64,000 bases of DNA from DASVTR01 sp036382855 (GCA_036382855.1 DASVPO010000021.1:1-64000); one strand, 5' to 3'; counted from the stretch's first letter, positions 9,901 to 16,860 are shown. Notes: a model not told the origin generated them from the letters alone. Made by a program: numbers and translations.

Positions 9901-10235
9901 CCGACGACGTTCCCTTTCTCGCAGGCGGCACTTATCATTTCCGCGCCAGCTATCGAACGGAGGCCCCTGCTTGGTACAATGGCCGCTTGCGTACACAGGA
10001 AGGGCCGCTGCAAAGCGATGATGTCTCCGTCGTCGTCATGCCTCTGAGCGGCGTTATGCCTGAAACTTACAAGCTCAACCCCGTTCCGCAGAGCGACGAC
10101 CTGCAATGCACAGTCTCGCTCACCATGCCGGACACCAAAACTAACTTGCCGGTGATGGTTCGATTCCAGAAAGGAAGCGAGGAGCTTCGTACCATTACGC
10201 TGAATCTGCAAGTCGAGGAGGGGCTGGCAAGATGA
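3960..10235 (+). CDS. Giant AAA ATPase - DUF4062 - TIR - SLOG - Macro - Clp_N - pseudo-CHAT conflict protein
   Basis: A 2091-residue protein. The GTG start has AGGAG eight bases upstream. Domains in order: an AAA_35/STAND-like ATPase (about 1-340; Walker A-like APRQMGKTS at 44-52, Walker B VILIDEFD at 136-143) and a winged-helix-like stretch to about 470. DUF4062 (488-640) has VYVSGVYSELRKER. TIR (685-850) has FYFSYERD and CGQEW, so Glu768 sits at the NADase position. SLOG (907-1090) has GGGGSG and IGGQGGT. Macro (1106-1280) has GNLLEQPVDALIHAVG and FPSIGTGVAGL. Two Clp_N-like repeats lie at 1285-1330 and 1366-1412, and a CHAT-like region at 1700-2020. In that last domain both catalytic positions look replaced (Tyr1816 for His, Ser1869 for Cys), so it is probably a pseudoprotease. 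TIR, SLOG and Macro all handle NAD- or ADP-ribose-type nucleotides, which suggests a nucleotide second-messenger hub. The next gene overlaps by four bases. Domain calls are by motif only. Confidence 0.85.
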   Translation: MDTGRIYTLGGAVSAEQGGFYLKRKADEELLECCLEGVNVYVFAPRQMGKTSLAVSVAGQLSKRKIHAAFIDLSLLGTNLPDERWYLDLAVAIADSLKIKMKVAEWWEDNGQQSAIQRLHMFFEEVLPKRLKKQIVILIDEFDALQKPDDFLSLLRSLYNMRDTSAGLRRLSFVLFGVLPPDQMQPDARTSPFINSARAIELTDYTYREALPLIHGLRLPFQQHAEQVFEWVFDWTGGHPYLTQRLCAAMAESLQTSWSEADVEKVVAETFFGDKGLQDSNLMYISSVLTNPFNDEAVLSVYLGILKGIIDTHPTRLKADERQALSLLLSSGVVARKGTDVQVRNRIYREVFDDDWLVGQMTAASRLHLFERLGLEPDERDVAGRILPFLITDSGTRIATTAFGLSLRSHVLTAKVAPVVERLVSLGVLRAIAPAHENNPVPRYEIASDSIAAKIKEWLAGGEQDDVETEQDRAPEFSVEAEEHSFLTSLRVYVSGVYSELRKEREAVKSVLTMLKERFFEGLEYFASRQNKEGLSLWELERSSIYICIIGESYGSGLTEKEYRRAEELGMQRLVYIKERQGAATDSDQPPPEPEKRQALFIEHVLKNSAARYFVNPAQLGDWVATDLHKWLGEQGLPALLKGAAEPNVPVEVGRSLLSRIKNSSDIDPALLARLKERVSETQAKYWFYFSYERDALDDYLRQFYRDLSRMVGELAGAEPHGIGFFDRNDIYPGEPLPDAIVDALQESRVFVSIFTPGYFQSELCGQEWRVFESRLKDAASTEISTGRTDAPLPPLILPVLWSAPATLPRPLPEPAANIHASREEYGGAYLEVGLRELMRRGESQEYDSYANFLLSFAQRLVDVAKRYKIPALPTRPILENVGSAFHQAGAPDTDKPEAVIAQQRRYVLVPGTGTDDLPENARKVSVEVGKALARNGYGLVGGGGSGVDYVVSEAFATELSATDRSLSDYLIQVVAAGTRPQFSGGRVIHVQQGQAELSDVFKQIDAVILIGGQGGTYNVYKYVIEAQKPVFPVAGTGTDALAVFNEIIEGWETAPLEGVELERFQELAQNVETDLDVQKVIGVLLELLDGLWADARPTMSEADALARLVFVRGNLLEQPVDALIHAVGTNPRSGGLVGQELLEIFGQDFYSGADFERTLRTGETLVSKVADRLPASYIIHTCSEVTTNVHTVASIVQAATGALAEAERLHVQTIAFPSIGTGVAGLEVSSIARRVLEAVVEHMQRGSVLEKVVFAFNNNEAYRAYLDAYRKMGGVGVSALLPRLTVSSRRALGYAEALRQHVGHHRINTRILLWGLYQKRDGAARALLTAISSAAEIEEALQEWIGADNPLTGIEPVPDSALAHVNLSSHCQRAFVNALELGGDAEVVRERQVLGGLLGVSNCRATRWIEQISGLNAEQLWEIVAVRNEDEGQPIAPQVRSLLAKQAQVATQLWRLKLSEPQADGQNAAELRVGERQTHRLELLPALPTDDEEERSRMLRIPANTLELTGYIKAHGFHLHGDSIFTIPVTDGRPTQRSINFELTPLMSGLRTVQVEVYPGGRIQDLRPSVVSHNLRVASPVALPDIKELIDRRRIPNPQPDVMLYVALEELPDGQQTRIYLTCPMLNLDREPLEPLMLDARALAELRRMAVQTAAGATHLSPQDVLAAMRGFGAMLFEKIMPASLQEYYLNISQLAAESATRWSWLIISDENAILPWELVCYYGVETETGKIWHDDFLADRFFVAHWVGQRGLRLVSEAPVGKLDLIHYAQSPGELPQWLAALGGEEYAQAEEKAGNISLLQPGSYFYGLHLLRYTEQRRYDRIVAANLDAETEQETELNEGEDITHEQRLDLTLRRPTVGLSFVNTSPPGRVAPLSQCDTCLESNWMIPLMHAGASALIGTRWPVSQESDLSFVRQFYQAMRGGESLGAAVWFARQQVRAAFPHRPDWLAYTYFGHPQCEPYPVRPAQGFTLFEAIDQPDDVPFLAGGTYHFRASYRTEAPAWYNGRLRTQEGPLQSDDVSVVVMPLSGVMPETYKLNPVPQSDDLQCTVSLTMPDTKTNLPVMVRFQKGSEELRTITLNLQVEEGLAR

Positions 10236-11659
10236 GTGGTCATAAAGCCGGCGGCTACGTGGAAATGCAGGATGAGGAGAGGCGCGAAAGAAAGTCTCTC
10301 TATATTATTCTGCAACCACACCCCGGCCCGGTCTTAATCCTTACCAAAGCTGGTCACGTCCCGGTTCTGGGCGGGCTTGGCTTCCAGCACGACAGCGCGG
10401 ATGCTCTCAATGCCAAGCGTGGATTTGCTGCGGAGCTCTATGAAGTCAGCAAGATTCTCGACGAAAAAATAATTAACGATCCTCCTGATTTGGATGATCT
10501 GTCGGCCGCCGACTACGAGCAAACTCTGGACGAGGTTCTCACGCTAACAGAAGGACAGAGCTTGCTGGCGCTCGATAGTTTGCGCGAGTTGGGCAGGGGG
10601 CTTCGAGACAAACTTGACAAGGGACTGGTAACAGAACTCAAGCGGCACGGATTTCCGCAGGACGATCGCTCAAAGGAACCGGCTCTTACTTTCGCCAATG
10701 ACAAGCAAGCGCCCGTTCTCTGGGAGATGATGTACGAAGAAGAGCAGCCCGGCGAAGACGTAGACTGGCAACATTTCTGGGGCTTCAGAATTCCAATCAC
10801 ACACTGGGAGGCCACCACGCGTCCCGATAAAATCCTGCTCAAGAAAGGTCTCTTCTCCGGCATTGACCAGACGCTCGATTTTGCAAACAGCGAAGTGACG
10901 TTTCTGGCCCAGCAATTGAAAGCCGGACTACAACACAGAAGCCTGTCCGACGCGTTTAGAGAGCAGGTCAACAAAGAATTATGCAAGCAGATGCAGGACA
11001 ACGCGCAGGTCGAAGCATGGTTTGCCTCTCAGGACGCCGGATCATGGCTCAACTGTTTTCTTCTTCAAGTGTTGATTCAGGGAATCAACGAAGCTGCTCT
11101 GGCCGAGCACAAGACACGCAGGTGGAAGGAACAGACCATCCGTTCTATTTTTAACGACCCGCATTTTGCTTACGAGTTAATTCATTTCGCCTGCCACTGC
11201 GAACCGAGCGACATCAGCGAGCTTCTGACGAAACTGAGTATTAATATCGCGGGCGAAGAAATATCGCTTAACGTTGCCTCGATGGCAAACGACCGTGAGT
11301 GGGGGCCGGAAGACCCCGGCCCGCTCGTCTTCCTCAATGCGTGCGGAACAGGTGCGCAGGGAGACACGACAGAGCCTCCGGGCTTTCCTGAAAACTGGAT
11401 TAAGCATCGCGGGGCGCTCGCCGTCATAGCCACCTTGTGCCCTGTCCCTGACCTGTTTGCGCATGCCTTCGCGCTCAAGTTTTACAGCATCCTGTTCAGG
11501 GCTGCCACAGACCCTCAAGCGCCCGTGCGTCATCGTTATCTCGGTGAAGCGCTGATGGAAACTCGCCGTCACTTTATGGAGAAGTGTAAAAACCCGCTTG
11601 GCCTTGCCTACGTGCTCTATGCCGTGAAGGACGCGTATATCGAGAACCCGGTTAATTAA
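10232..11659 (+). CDS. CHAT-domain caspase-like protease
   Basis: A 475-residue protein whose ATG overlaps the stop of the giant gene (ATGA), with GGAGGGG upstream. The C-terminal half is a CHAT domain: LIHFACHC at 316-323 provides the catalytic His322, and LVFLNACGTG at 365-374 provides Cys371. The usual tail follows (helix with FYSILFR, then LGEALMETRRHFM and LAYVLYAV). The N-terminal 250 residues are helical and unassigned. CHAT proteases are separase/caspase relatives that act as effectors in bacterial suicide systems, as in the gasdermin and Craspase systems. Since the CHAT region of the neighbouring giant protein looks inactive, this is probably the proteolytic effector, with the neighbour as regulator. 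Its substrate is unknown. Confidence 0.85.
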   Translation: MSGHKAGGYVEMQDEERRERKSLYIILQPHPGPVLILTKAGHVPVLGGLGFQHDSADALNAKRGFAAELYEVSKILDEKIINDPPDLDDLSAADYEQTLDEVLTLTEGQSLLALDSLRELGRGLRDKLDKGLVTELKRHGFPQDDRSKEPALTFANDKQAPVLWEMMYEEEQPGEDVDWQHFWGFRIPITHWEATTRPDKILLKKGLFSGIDQTLDFANSEVTFLAQQLKAGLQHRSLSDAFREQVNKELCKQMQDNAQVEAWFASQDAGSWLNCFLLQVLIQGINEAALAEHKTRRWKEQTIRSIFNDPHFAYELIHFACHCEPSDISELLTKLSINIAGEEISLNVASMANDREWGPEDPGPLVFLNACGTGAQGDTTEPPGFPENWIKHRGALAVIATLCPVPDLFAHAFALKFYSILFRAATDPQAPVRHRYLGEALMETRRHFMEKCKNPLGLAYVLYAVKDAYIENPVN

Positions 11660-11663
11660 ATAC

Positions 11664-12482
11664 ATGACGACGACTGAACAAATTGATGTCTGCCTGACGG
11701 AATCCCTACAGGTGTACGAAGAGATACGCGAGATGTTGAAGGAATGGGAGACATTGCAGGGGGCTGAGCAGGCGCGTGCAGAGTATGAGCGACAGACTTC
11801 CATGTTCGACAAGGAATTGACCGAGCTGGAACAGCAGAAGAGCGCACTCGAAGCCAACAAGCGCCGTCTTCAAATGGAAGAGGAAGGCGGAACAAGACCG
11901 TTCCGCCCGCCGATTATGCCTGCGAGGCTGAGACCTGTTCCGCCTCCGCCAGTGGCTCCACAGCAGCGAACGCCGCCGCCCAAATCCAACCAGAATGCGA
12001 TTCAGGAGGCCAGACGTGAGTTAAAGAAACTGGTTAGTCGCTGGGGGCGCACGTGGCGTTTGAGCTACGACGTGCGTGGGTCTATCAATAGTATTGCCGA
12101 CGACCTGCATCGTCCTCTTGGCGAGGCGCTGATAATGCTCGATTGGGACGCCTTCAGGAATCGCACCAGTAGCAGCGAGAGCGAGACACAGCACCTTGAG
12201 CGTCTACAGGGATGGAGCGCGGCGCTCGTAGAGTATCGCGAACACCTGCGGGGTGAGACAGATATGCTCCGAACGAAGTATCGCCGTGTGCTTCCCCTTC
12301 TGGATTTGTGGCTGGGGCGGCAGACCCAAGAGGGGCACAAGAGGTGGGAGCAGCGCATCGCGGAAACGTGTGCCGTCAAGCAGGAGGAGATTAACAGGCT
12401 GAGGGGTGATATTACTAAACTCACGCAGGAGATTGACGATATAAAGAGCCGCTTCCGCAGGCCGTCAGGTCAGCCTATATGA
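11664..12482 (+). CDS. Coiled-coil protein of the conflict operon
   Basis: A 272-residue protein I do not recognise. Residues 15-75 form a long charged coiled coil (LTELEQQKSALEANKRRLQ). A proline-rich linker follows at about 85-112 (RPFRPPIMPARLRPVPPPP), then an alpha-helical domain with VSRWGRTWRLSYD, and a second coiled coil near the C-terminus (EEINRLRGDITKLTQEIDDI). There is no signal peptide or membrane segment, so it is cytoplasmic. It starts four bases after the CHAT gene and overlaps the beta-propeller gene by four bases, so it belongs to the same transcript. An adaptor or oligomerisation role is inferred from its architecture alone. Confidence 0.6.
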   Translation: MTTTEQIDVCLTESLQVYEEIREMLKEWETLQGAEQARAEYERQTSMFDKELTELEQQKSALEANKRRLQMEEEGGTRPFRPPIMPARLRPVPPPPVAPQQRTPPPKSNQNAIQEARRELKKLVSRWGRTWRLSYDVRGSINSIADDLHRPLGEALIMLDWDAFRNRTSSSESETQHLERLQGWSAALVEYREHLRGETDMLRTKYRRVLPLLDLWLGRQTQEGHKRWEQRIAETCAVKQEEINRLRGDITKLTQEIDDIKSRFRRPSGQPI

Positions 12483-14287
12483 GCAGCAACCGTATAGCCA
12501 GATGGGACGAAAACCTTGAGCGCGACCACATTGCTCCCTACGTGGACAAGCAAGTGCTCGAACCCGAGTCCATCTATCCCGGGTGGGCCAACCTGACCTC
12601 ACAGCGCTCGGTTCGTGAAATAGCTATTGCCCCGAAATCGCGTCAGATGTGGATAGCCACATGGGGCGGAGTGTTGTCATGGCGACAGCGCGAAGAGTCA
12701 ACCTATTACCGTTACGCAAGCGAGCAGGGATTGGCAGGCAATACAGTCTCCTGCATCTGCCTGGACGAGGCCGAAACACCCTGGGCGGGCCACGAAGAAG
12801 GCGGCTTGTCTTACTTTGACGGGCAGCGCTGGCAGGTTTATGCACACCTGCAAGCGGAGTCAATCAGGGTCGTCTGTAATGCCGGTACTGCCGGCGGTAT
12901 CTGGGCTGCCACGGCCGGCGCGGTCTATCACATAACTGATTATGAATCCGCGCCTCTCCCTGTTGCCGTCAATGAAGAAGGCGCGGCAAACGCCCTCGCT
13001 CTGTTGGCCGACGGAGATGCCTTACTGCTTGGCAACGGTTGCGGTTTATTCCGGCTGCGGCACGGCGAGCAGCCCGTGCGCCTGTCTGCGGAAACCATCC
13101 ACTCCTGCGTCGCTCTCTCTCGCGACGCGCAGGGCAAAATATGGCTCGGCACGCCCGGAGCAGTCTATCTGCTGGAAGACGGAGAGCAAGCGAGTCCGGC
13201 TCTTTACGACGGGAGCGCCGGACGCGTGCTGCGCATCGCGGCAGGACAAGCAAAGGCTTGGGTACTGACGGACTCGGCTATCTGCCGTGTGACGGAAGAC
13301 GGGTGGCAGCCGGTACCTTTTGACGTAAATCAACAGCCGCCGGTAGCGATTGCCGCCAGCCTGAGCGACAACTACCTGTGGGTTGGAACAGACCGAATAC
13401 TGTCTGGTCTCTACTACGATGACGGCGCACAGCACCGTTGGGATCACGACTTGCTGCCCCTTCATGCCGAAGATAAGTTGAGCAATCTATGTCGTTGCAT
13501 CTCCGCCTCAGGCAACAATGGGCCAACATGGATTGGAACGGCCGGAGGCTTAGTCGCCTGCGAGACGGCTGAAAACTGGACGATTGACGCTGACGCCGGA
13601 GACGTGCGCGCTCTCTGCGTCTCACGCCTTGGCCCTCATGCGGAGCAACGAGAGACGCTCTGGATGCTGGCGTGGCCGAAAGGAATCAGCCCGCTCCATG
13701 CTTCCGACCAGCCAGCGGGCATACCTGTTACGCTCGCCGCGGGGCAGGACGGCTACGCTTATGCTCTGACCAGCAGCGGCTTGTACCGTCTCGGCTGTCC
13801 GGCGATGCTGATAACTGACGACGTTCCCGTCTCCGCACATTGCCTTGCGCAAACGCCTGACGGCGTCTGGTGGGTTGGCACAACGGGCGGCATCTACCAG
13901 TTCGGCATAGGTGGTTGGAGACTGGCAAACGAGCGGCCGGGGCCGATGCTGGAAGAGGTTCGTACCATCGCCGTCATCAATGCCTCGCTCTGGGTTGTGA
14001 CAGAAGCCGGCCTCTGGCTGCGAAGGGGTGGTCGCTGGGAATCTCACACGCTACAGATTAATGGGCACGTGCGTGCGCTCGCACGCGCGGGCGACGCAGG
14101 GAAACTGTGGGTGGCGCATGACGACGGAGTGCTGCTTTATAATCCCGCGACGCGTGTCGTGGACAAGGAATACACACCAGCACGCAATGGCTTAGCAAGC
14201 CGTCGTGTCACAGCAATGATAGAAAGTAGAGGCATCCTTTGGATCGCAACTCAGGCGGGCATATCCATTCTAAAGCTGGATGATTAA
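12479..14287 (+). CDS. Two-component-regulator-type beta-propeller protein
   Basis: A 602-residue protein made of repeats with the Reg_prop signature: MWIATWGGVLSW, IWAATAGAVYHI, IWLGTPGAVYLL, LWVGTDRILSGLY, TWIGTAGGLVA, WWVGTTGGIYQF and LWIATQAGISIL. Each repeat is about 40-80 residues, enough for one or two propellers. There is no signal peptide, histidine-kinase or DNA-binding domain, unlike the hybrid sensors where this repeat is usual, so it probably works as a cytoplasmic binding or sensor platform. The ATG overlaps the previous stop (ATGA), indicating translational coupling. The recognised ligand is unknown; sensing a foreign or damaged molecule for the operon's ATPase is a reasonable guess only. 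Confidence 0.8.
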   Translation: MSSNRIARWDENLERDHIAPYVDKQVLEPESIYPGWANLTSQRSVREIAIAPKSRQMWIATWGGVLSWRQREESTYYRYASEQGLAGNTVSCICLDEAETPWAGHEEGGLSYFDGQRWQVYAHLQAESIRVVCNAGTAGGIWAATAGAVYHITDYESAPLPVAVNEEGAANALALLADGDALLLGNGCGLFRLRHGEQPVRLSAETIHSCVALSRDAQGKIWLGTPGAVYLLEDGEQASPALYDGSAGRVLRIAAGQAKAWVLTDSAICRVTEDGWQPVPFDVNQQPPVAIAASLSDNYLWVGTDRILSGLYYDDGAQHRWDHDLLPLHAEDKLSNLCRCISASGNNGPTWIGTAGGLVACETAENWTIDADAGDVRALCVSRLGPHAEQRETLWMLAWPKGISPLHASDQPAGIPVTLAAGQDGYAYALTSSGLYRLGCPAMLITDDVPVSAHCLAQTPDGVWWVGTTGGIYQFGIGGWRLANERPGPMLEEVRTIAVINASLWVVTEAGLWLRRGGRWESHTLQINGHVRALARAGDAGKLWVAHDDGVLLYNPATRVVDKEYTPARNGLASRRVTAMIESRGILWIATQAGISILKLDD

Positions 14288-14301
14288 GGAGAAGACTTGC
14301 A

Positions 14302-15957
14302 ATGAGCGAGGCCGAAGAGGACTTACTGAAAGATAAATTAATCATCGGGATTGATCTGGGTACGACCAAGTCTGGAGTCTCCGTCTGGGATGAAAAACTC
14401 GGACGAGTTGTTATGCTGCCGGATGAACAGGGACGCGAACTGACACCATCAGTCGTCGGATGGAATCGGGCAGAGCAGCGTTGGAGCGTGGGCCACGACG
14501 CACTGACGTTACTGGAAGAGCATCCCGGCGATGCAGTCTATTCCATCAAGCGTTACATAGGCCGCTGGTTCAACGACCCTGAAGTCATCAAAGGCTATCG
14601 CAAGATGGCTTACAACCTTCGGTCGGGCGGCAACATGGACCAGTTGCTTGACATTGTCGTTGATTTCGGCACAAGCGATACTTCTCCGCCGCCTCAGACC
14701 GCGCCGGAGATTTCCTCAAAAATCTTATCCAAACTGCGCGGCGACGCGGCACGCGCGTTGAATCTTCCTTTGAGCGATGTGAAGTATGCCGTCATTACAG
14801 TGCCCGCATATTTCAACGTGCTTCAGCGGCGTGCCACAATTCTTGCCGGGCAGATGGCCGGTCTCGAAGTAGTGGATATACTAAACGAGCCGACGGCCGC
14901 GGCCCTCTCCTACAAATCCGTGCTCGACGAAAGAGAAAAACGCATCCTTGTCTATGACCTCGGCGGCGGGACGTTTGACATCTCACTGCTTGAAGCGCGG
15001 AGCGATGCTGTCGGCTACCAATTCTTTACACTCATCGTTGACGGCGATACGCGTCTCGGCGGAGATGATATAGATGCGAGAGTGGTCGAGTGGCTCAAGA
15101 GCCAGATACAGGAACGTTATCATCGAACCGTCCGCCCGGACGACGCCGTCACGAACGCAAAACTCAGGATGGCAGCAGAGCATGCCAAAGTCGAACTCAG
15201 CCGGAAAGATTCCACAACCATTAACCTGCCGAACCTCGATTTGGGCAGCCGCAGCCCGTTTGACGCTCAGATAGAATTAACAGCGGACCATTTAAAGGAG
15301 TGTGCGGGAGAAGTCATCGCGCGCGCCAGAGAGATTACGGAGCGCGCCGTACGGCAGATTGCCGAGCTGGAATGGGAGCAGCTTGACGAAGTGCTCCTCG
15401 TCGGCGGTCAAACCCTCATGCCCGCTATCCAGAAGGACATTGAGGAGCTAACGGGGTCGAAACCTCATGCCAGCGAGAAACCGCAACACGCTATCGCGCT
15501 GGGCGCGGGTGAGTATGCTCATATCCTCAGCCTTGGCGAAGACAGGTTTCACGAAAATACGCTCAGCAACGTGATTGCTCTTCCGCTCGGCATTCGCGAG
15601 AACGTTAACGATTTCGTTCCGCTAATTGACGCCAACGTCACCGTCCCCAGCAAAGGCCGCTCCTACTACGCGACCAACCCCGAAGATAACCAGACATCAA
15701 TCCGCGTCGAAGTGCTGCAAGGCCCGCGCGGCGCGACCAAGGCCGAACAATGTGTGCCGCTCGGCTTTCTGGACATGGATGTGCTGCCCAGACCCGCGCG
15801 AACACATAAATTTGAGATTGTGCTTGATGTGCGTTCTGACGGCACGATGAAAGTCATCATCACAGACAAGCACACGAATCAAACGCAGACCAAAGACATC
15901 ATCGAAACAAAGCTGGTCCAGTTCGGCCAGAAGCAAACGCAAAAGGAGAACCAGTGA
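14302..15957 (+). CDS. Hsp70-family chaperone lacking the C-terminal lid
   Basis: A 551-residue Hsp70/DnaK homologue with AAGGAG ten bases before ATG. The nucleotide-binding domain is complete: GIDLGTTKSGV at 16-26, VPAYFN, NEPTAAALSY, VYDLGGGTFDIS and LVGGQTLMPAIQ. A beta-sandwich substrate-binding part follows (around 420-535), and the protein ends where the helical lid of DnaK (about 638 residues) would begin. A lidless Hsp70 should release substrate fast or bind a dedicated partner. It sits inside an operon with protease and TIR genes, so a role in assembling or restraining the conflict proteins is likelier than general folding. No DnaJ or GrpE gene is nearby. Confidence 0.88.
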   Translation: MSEAEEDLLKDKLIIGIDLGTTKSGVSVWDEKLGRVVMLPDEQGRELTPSVVGWNRAEQRWSVGHDALTLLEEHPGDAVYSIKRYIGRWFNDPEVIKGYRKMAYNLRSGGNMDQLLDIVVDFGTSDTSPPPQTAPEISSKILSKLRGDAARALNLPLSDVKYAVITVPAYFNVLQRRATILAGQMAGLEVVDILNEPTAAALSYKSVLDEREKRILVYDLGGGTFDISLLEARSDAVGYQFFTLIVDGDTRLGGDDIDARVVEWLKSQIQERYHRTVRPDDAVTNAKLRMAAEHAKVELSRKDSTTINLPNLDLGSRSPFDAQIELTADHLKECAGEVIARAREITERAVRQIAELEWEQLDEVLLVGGQTLMPAIQKDIEELTGSKPHASEKPQHAIALGAGEYAHILSLGEDRFHENTLSNVIALPLGIRENVNDFVPLIDANVTVPSKGRSYYATNPEDNQTSIRVEVLQGPRGATKAEQCVPLGFLDMDVLPRPARTHKFEIVLDVRSDGTMKVIITDKHTNQTQTKDIIETKLVQFGQKQTQKENQ

Positions 15958-16295
15958 TGGCAGAGCAGAGCGAGATGCAGCTAACCGTAGTCACTATGGC
16001 AGAGCCTGCAAAATCCACCATGCGCGGGGCTAAAGAAGAAGCCCGTAAACTGATAGAAGAAGGTATCCCCCTGGATAAGCTTCAAAGAGGCTTCACAAGT
16101 TTTATGGAGTGCCTGCGGCGGATTGTCAAAGGAGGCGAAGAAACAGAGGTCGGAGACTTCATGCTGAACGAGATTACGTTTAGCGCAGAGATAGGCGCGG
16201 ACGGCCAGTTTAAGCTGCTCGGTACGGGCGTAGGCGTAACGGCCAGCAGCGGCGTCAGTTTCAAGCTCTGCCGCAAGCCGCCTTCCCCAAAGTGA
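15957..16295 (+). CDS. Small Pepco/Trypco-like protein ending the conflict operon
   Basis: A 112-residue protein. The ATG at 15957 overlaps the Hsp70 stop (TGATG); a GTG three bases earlier is also possible. The N-terminal half is helical (AKEEARKLIEEGIPLDKLQR); the C-terminal half is a small beta domain with EITFSAEIGADGQFKLLGTG and a final GVSFKLCRK. This arrangement resembles the small peptidase-co-occurring domains (Pepco, Trypco) described in NTP-dependent conflict systems, which appear beside trypsin, caspase or CHAT peptidases. I match it from memory of their pattern, so the assignment is tentative. Its position as the last gene of a CHAT operon supports it. Confidence 0.5.
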   Translation: MAEQSEMQLTVVTMAEPAKSTMRGAKEEARKLIEEGIPLDKLQRGFTSFMECLRRIVKGGEETEVGDFMLNEITFSAEIGADGQFKLLGTGVGVTASSGVSFKLCRKPPSPK

Positions 16296-16372
16296 GCCCG
16301 CCTGTATACGGCAAGAGCGCCTCCCGGCAGCGAACGCCGTAAGAGAGAATTTGAGACGCCAGAAAATTTTTC

Positions 16373-16402
16373 TTGACAGGCGGCAGAGGGCAGGCGTATA
16401 TA
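16373..16402 (+). promoter_or_regulatory. Strong sigma-70-type promoter
   Basis: TTGACA at 16373-16378 and TATATA at 16397-16402 with an 18-base spacer. It lies 78 bases after the conflict operon and points into the stretch ending at the terminator at 16734-16787, so it defines a separate short transcription unit of about 370 bases. Confidence 0.6.
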
Positions 16403-16458
16403 TGCGAGTTCGCGCTGAGGAAGGAAAAGGAAGTGCGAAGAGGACGTAAAAGGATTTG

Positions 16459-16662
16459 ATGCTGATGAACAGGACAAACAGAATTGCGATGCAAGACGAT
16501 GCGACGGCGCGCCTTTGGCAGCCGTGTGCCGGTCTGGTGGTCGCGGCGGGTTGGCCGAGTTCATTGCAACTACTCGGACTTAACGGCGGCGGACAACTGC
16601 AAAGGCGTACAGAATCGCTGGCAGTCTTGTCGGTTAAAAGTGGTCGCCACCTGAAAATTTGA
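16459..16662 (+). CDS. Possible small protein in an independent transcription unit
   Basis: A 67-residue reading frame (MLMNRTNRIAMQDD at the start) lies between a good promoter (16373-16402) and a good terminator (16734-16787), with AAAAGGA just upstream of two possible ATG codons. The sequence resembles no family I know and its composition is not clearly protein-like. The same transcript could instead be a non-coding RNA. Its bases at 16551-16558 and 16630-16637 can pair (eight pairs including two G-U), and the second strand is preceded by CTTG, as in the Y RNAs downstream of rsr. A competing hairpin (CCGAGT 16555-16560 with ACTCGG 16572-16577) weakens that reading. Confidence 0.3.
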   Translation: MLMNRTNRIAMQDDATARLWQPCAGLVVAAGWPSSLQLLGLNGGGQLQRRTESLAVLSVKSGRHLKI

Positions 16663-16733
16663 TTTAGCGGGAGCGAGGACGCGTTCCCGCTCCCGGAAAT
16701 CAGGAATTAAGTTTCAGTTCTGGATTGAAGCGG

Positions 16734-16787
16734 AGCGGGCTTCCGAGCTTCCCGAGAGGGAAGATTGGTAAGCCCGCTTTTTTGTTG
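16734..16787 (+). terminator. Rho-independent terminator
   Basis: AGCGGGCTT (16734-16742) pairs with AAGCCCGCT (16770-16778), enclosing a second hairpin (CTTCCC/GGGAAG), and is followed by a T-run (TTTTTTGTTGTTT). It ends the short transcription unit that starts at about 16409. Confidence 0.85.
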
Positions 16788-16791
16788 TTTG

Positions 16792-16809
16792 ACAACTGAA
16801 GTACCTTGT
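16792..16809 (+). repeat. 18-base inverted repeat, left copy
   Basis: ACAACTGAAGTACCTTGT here is the exact reverse complement of 18175-18192. The pair brackets the rsr-partner gene and its leader. The core (GAAGTACCTTG) is itself nearly palindromic, so each copy could be an operator half or a regulator site for the Ro60 locus. CTTGTCATTGAA, which overlaps this copy, recurs near 20377. Confidence 0.6.
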
Positions 16810-16860
16810 CATTGAAAGGTGTTCAGTAAAAAAACGAGAGGGCAGCAGATGCCTTCTTAA

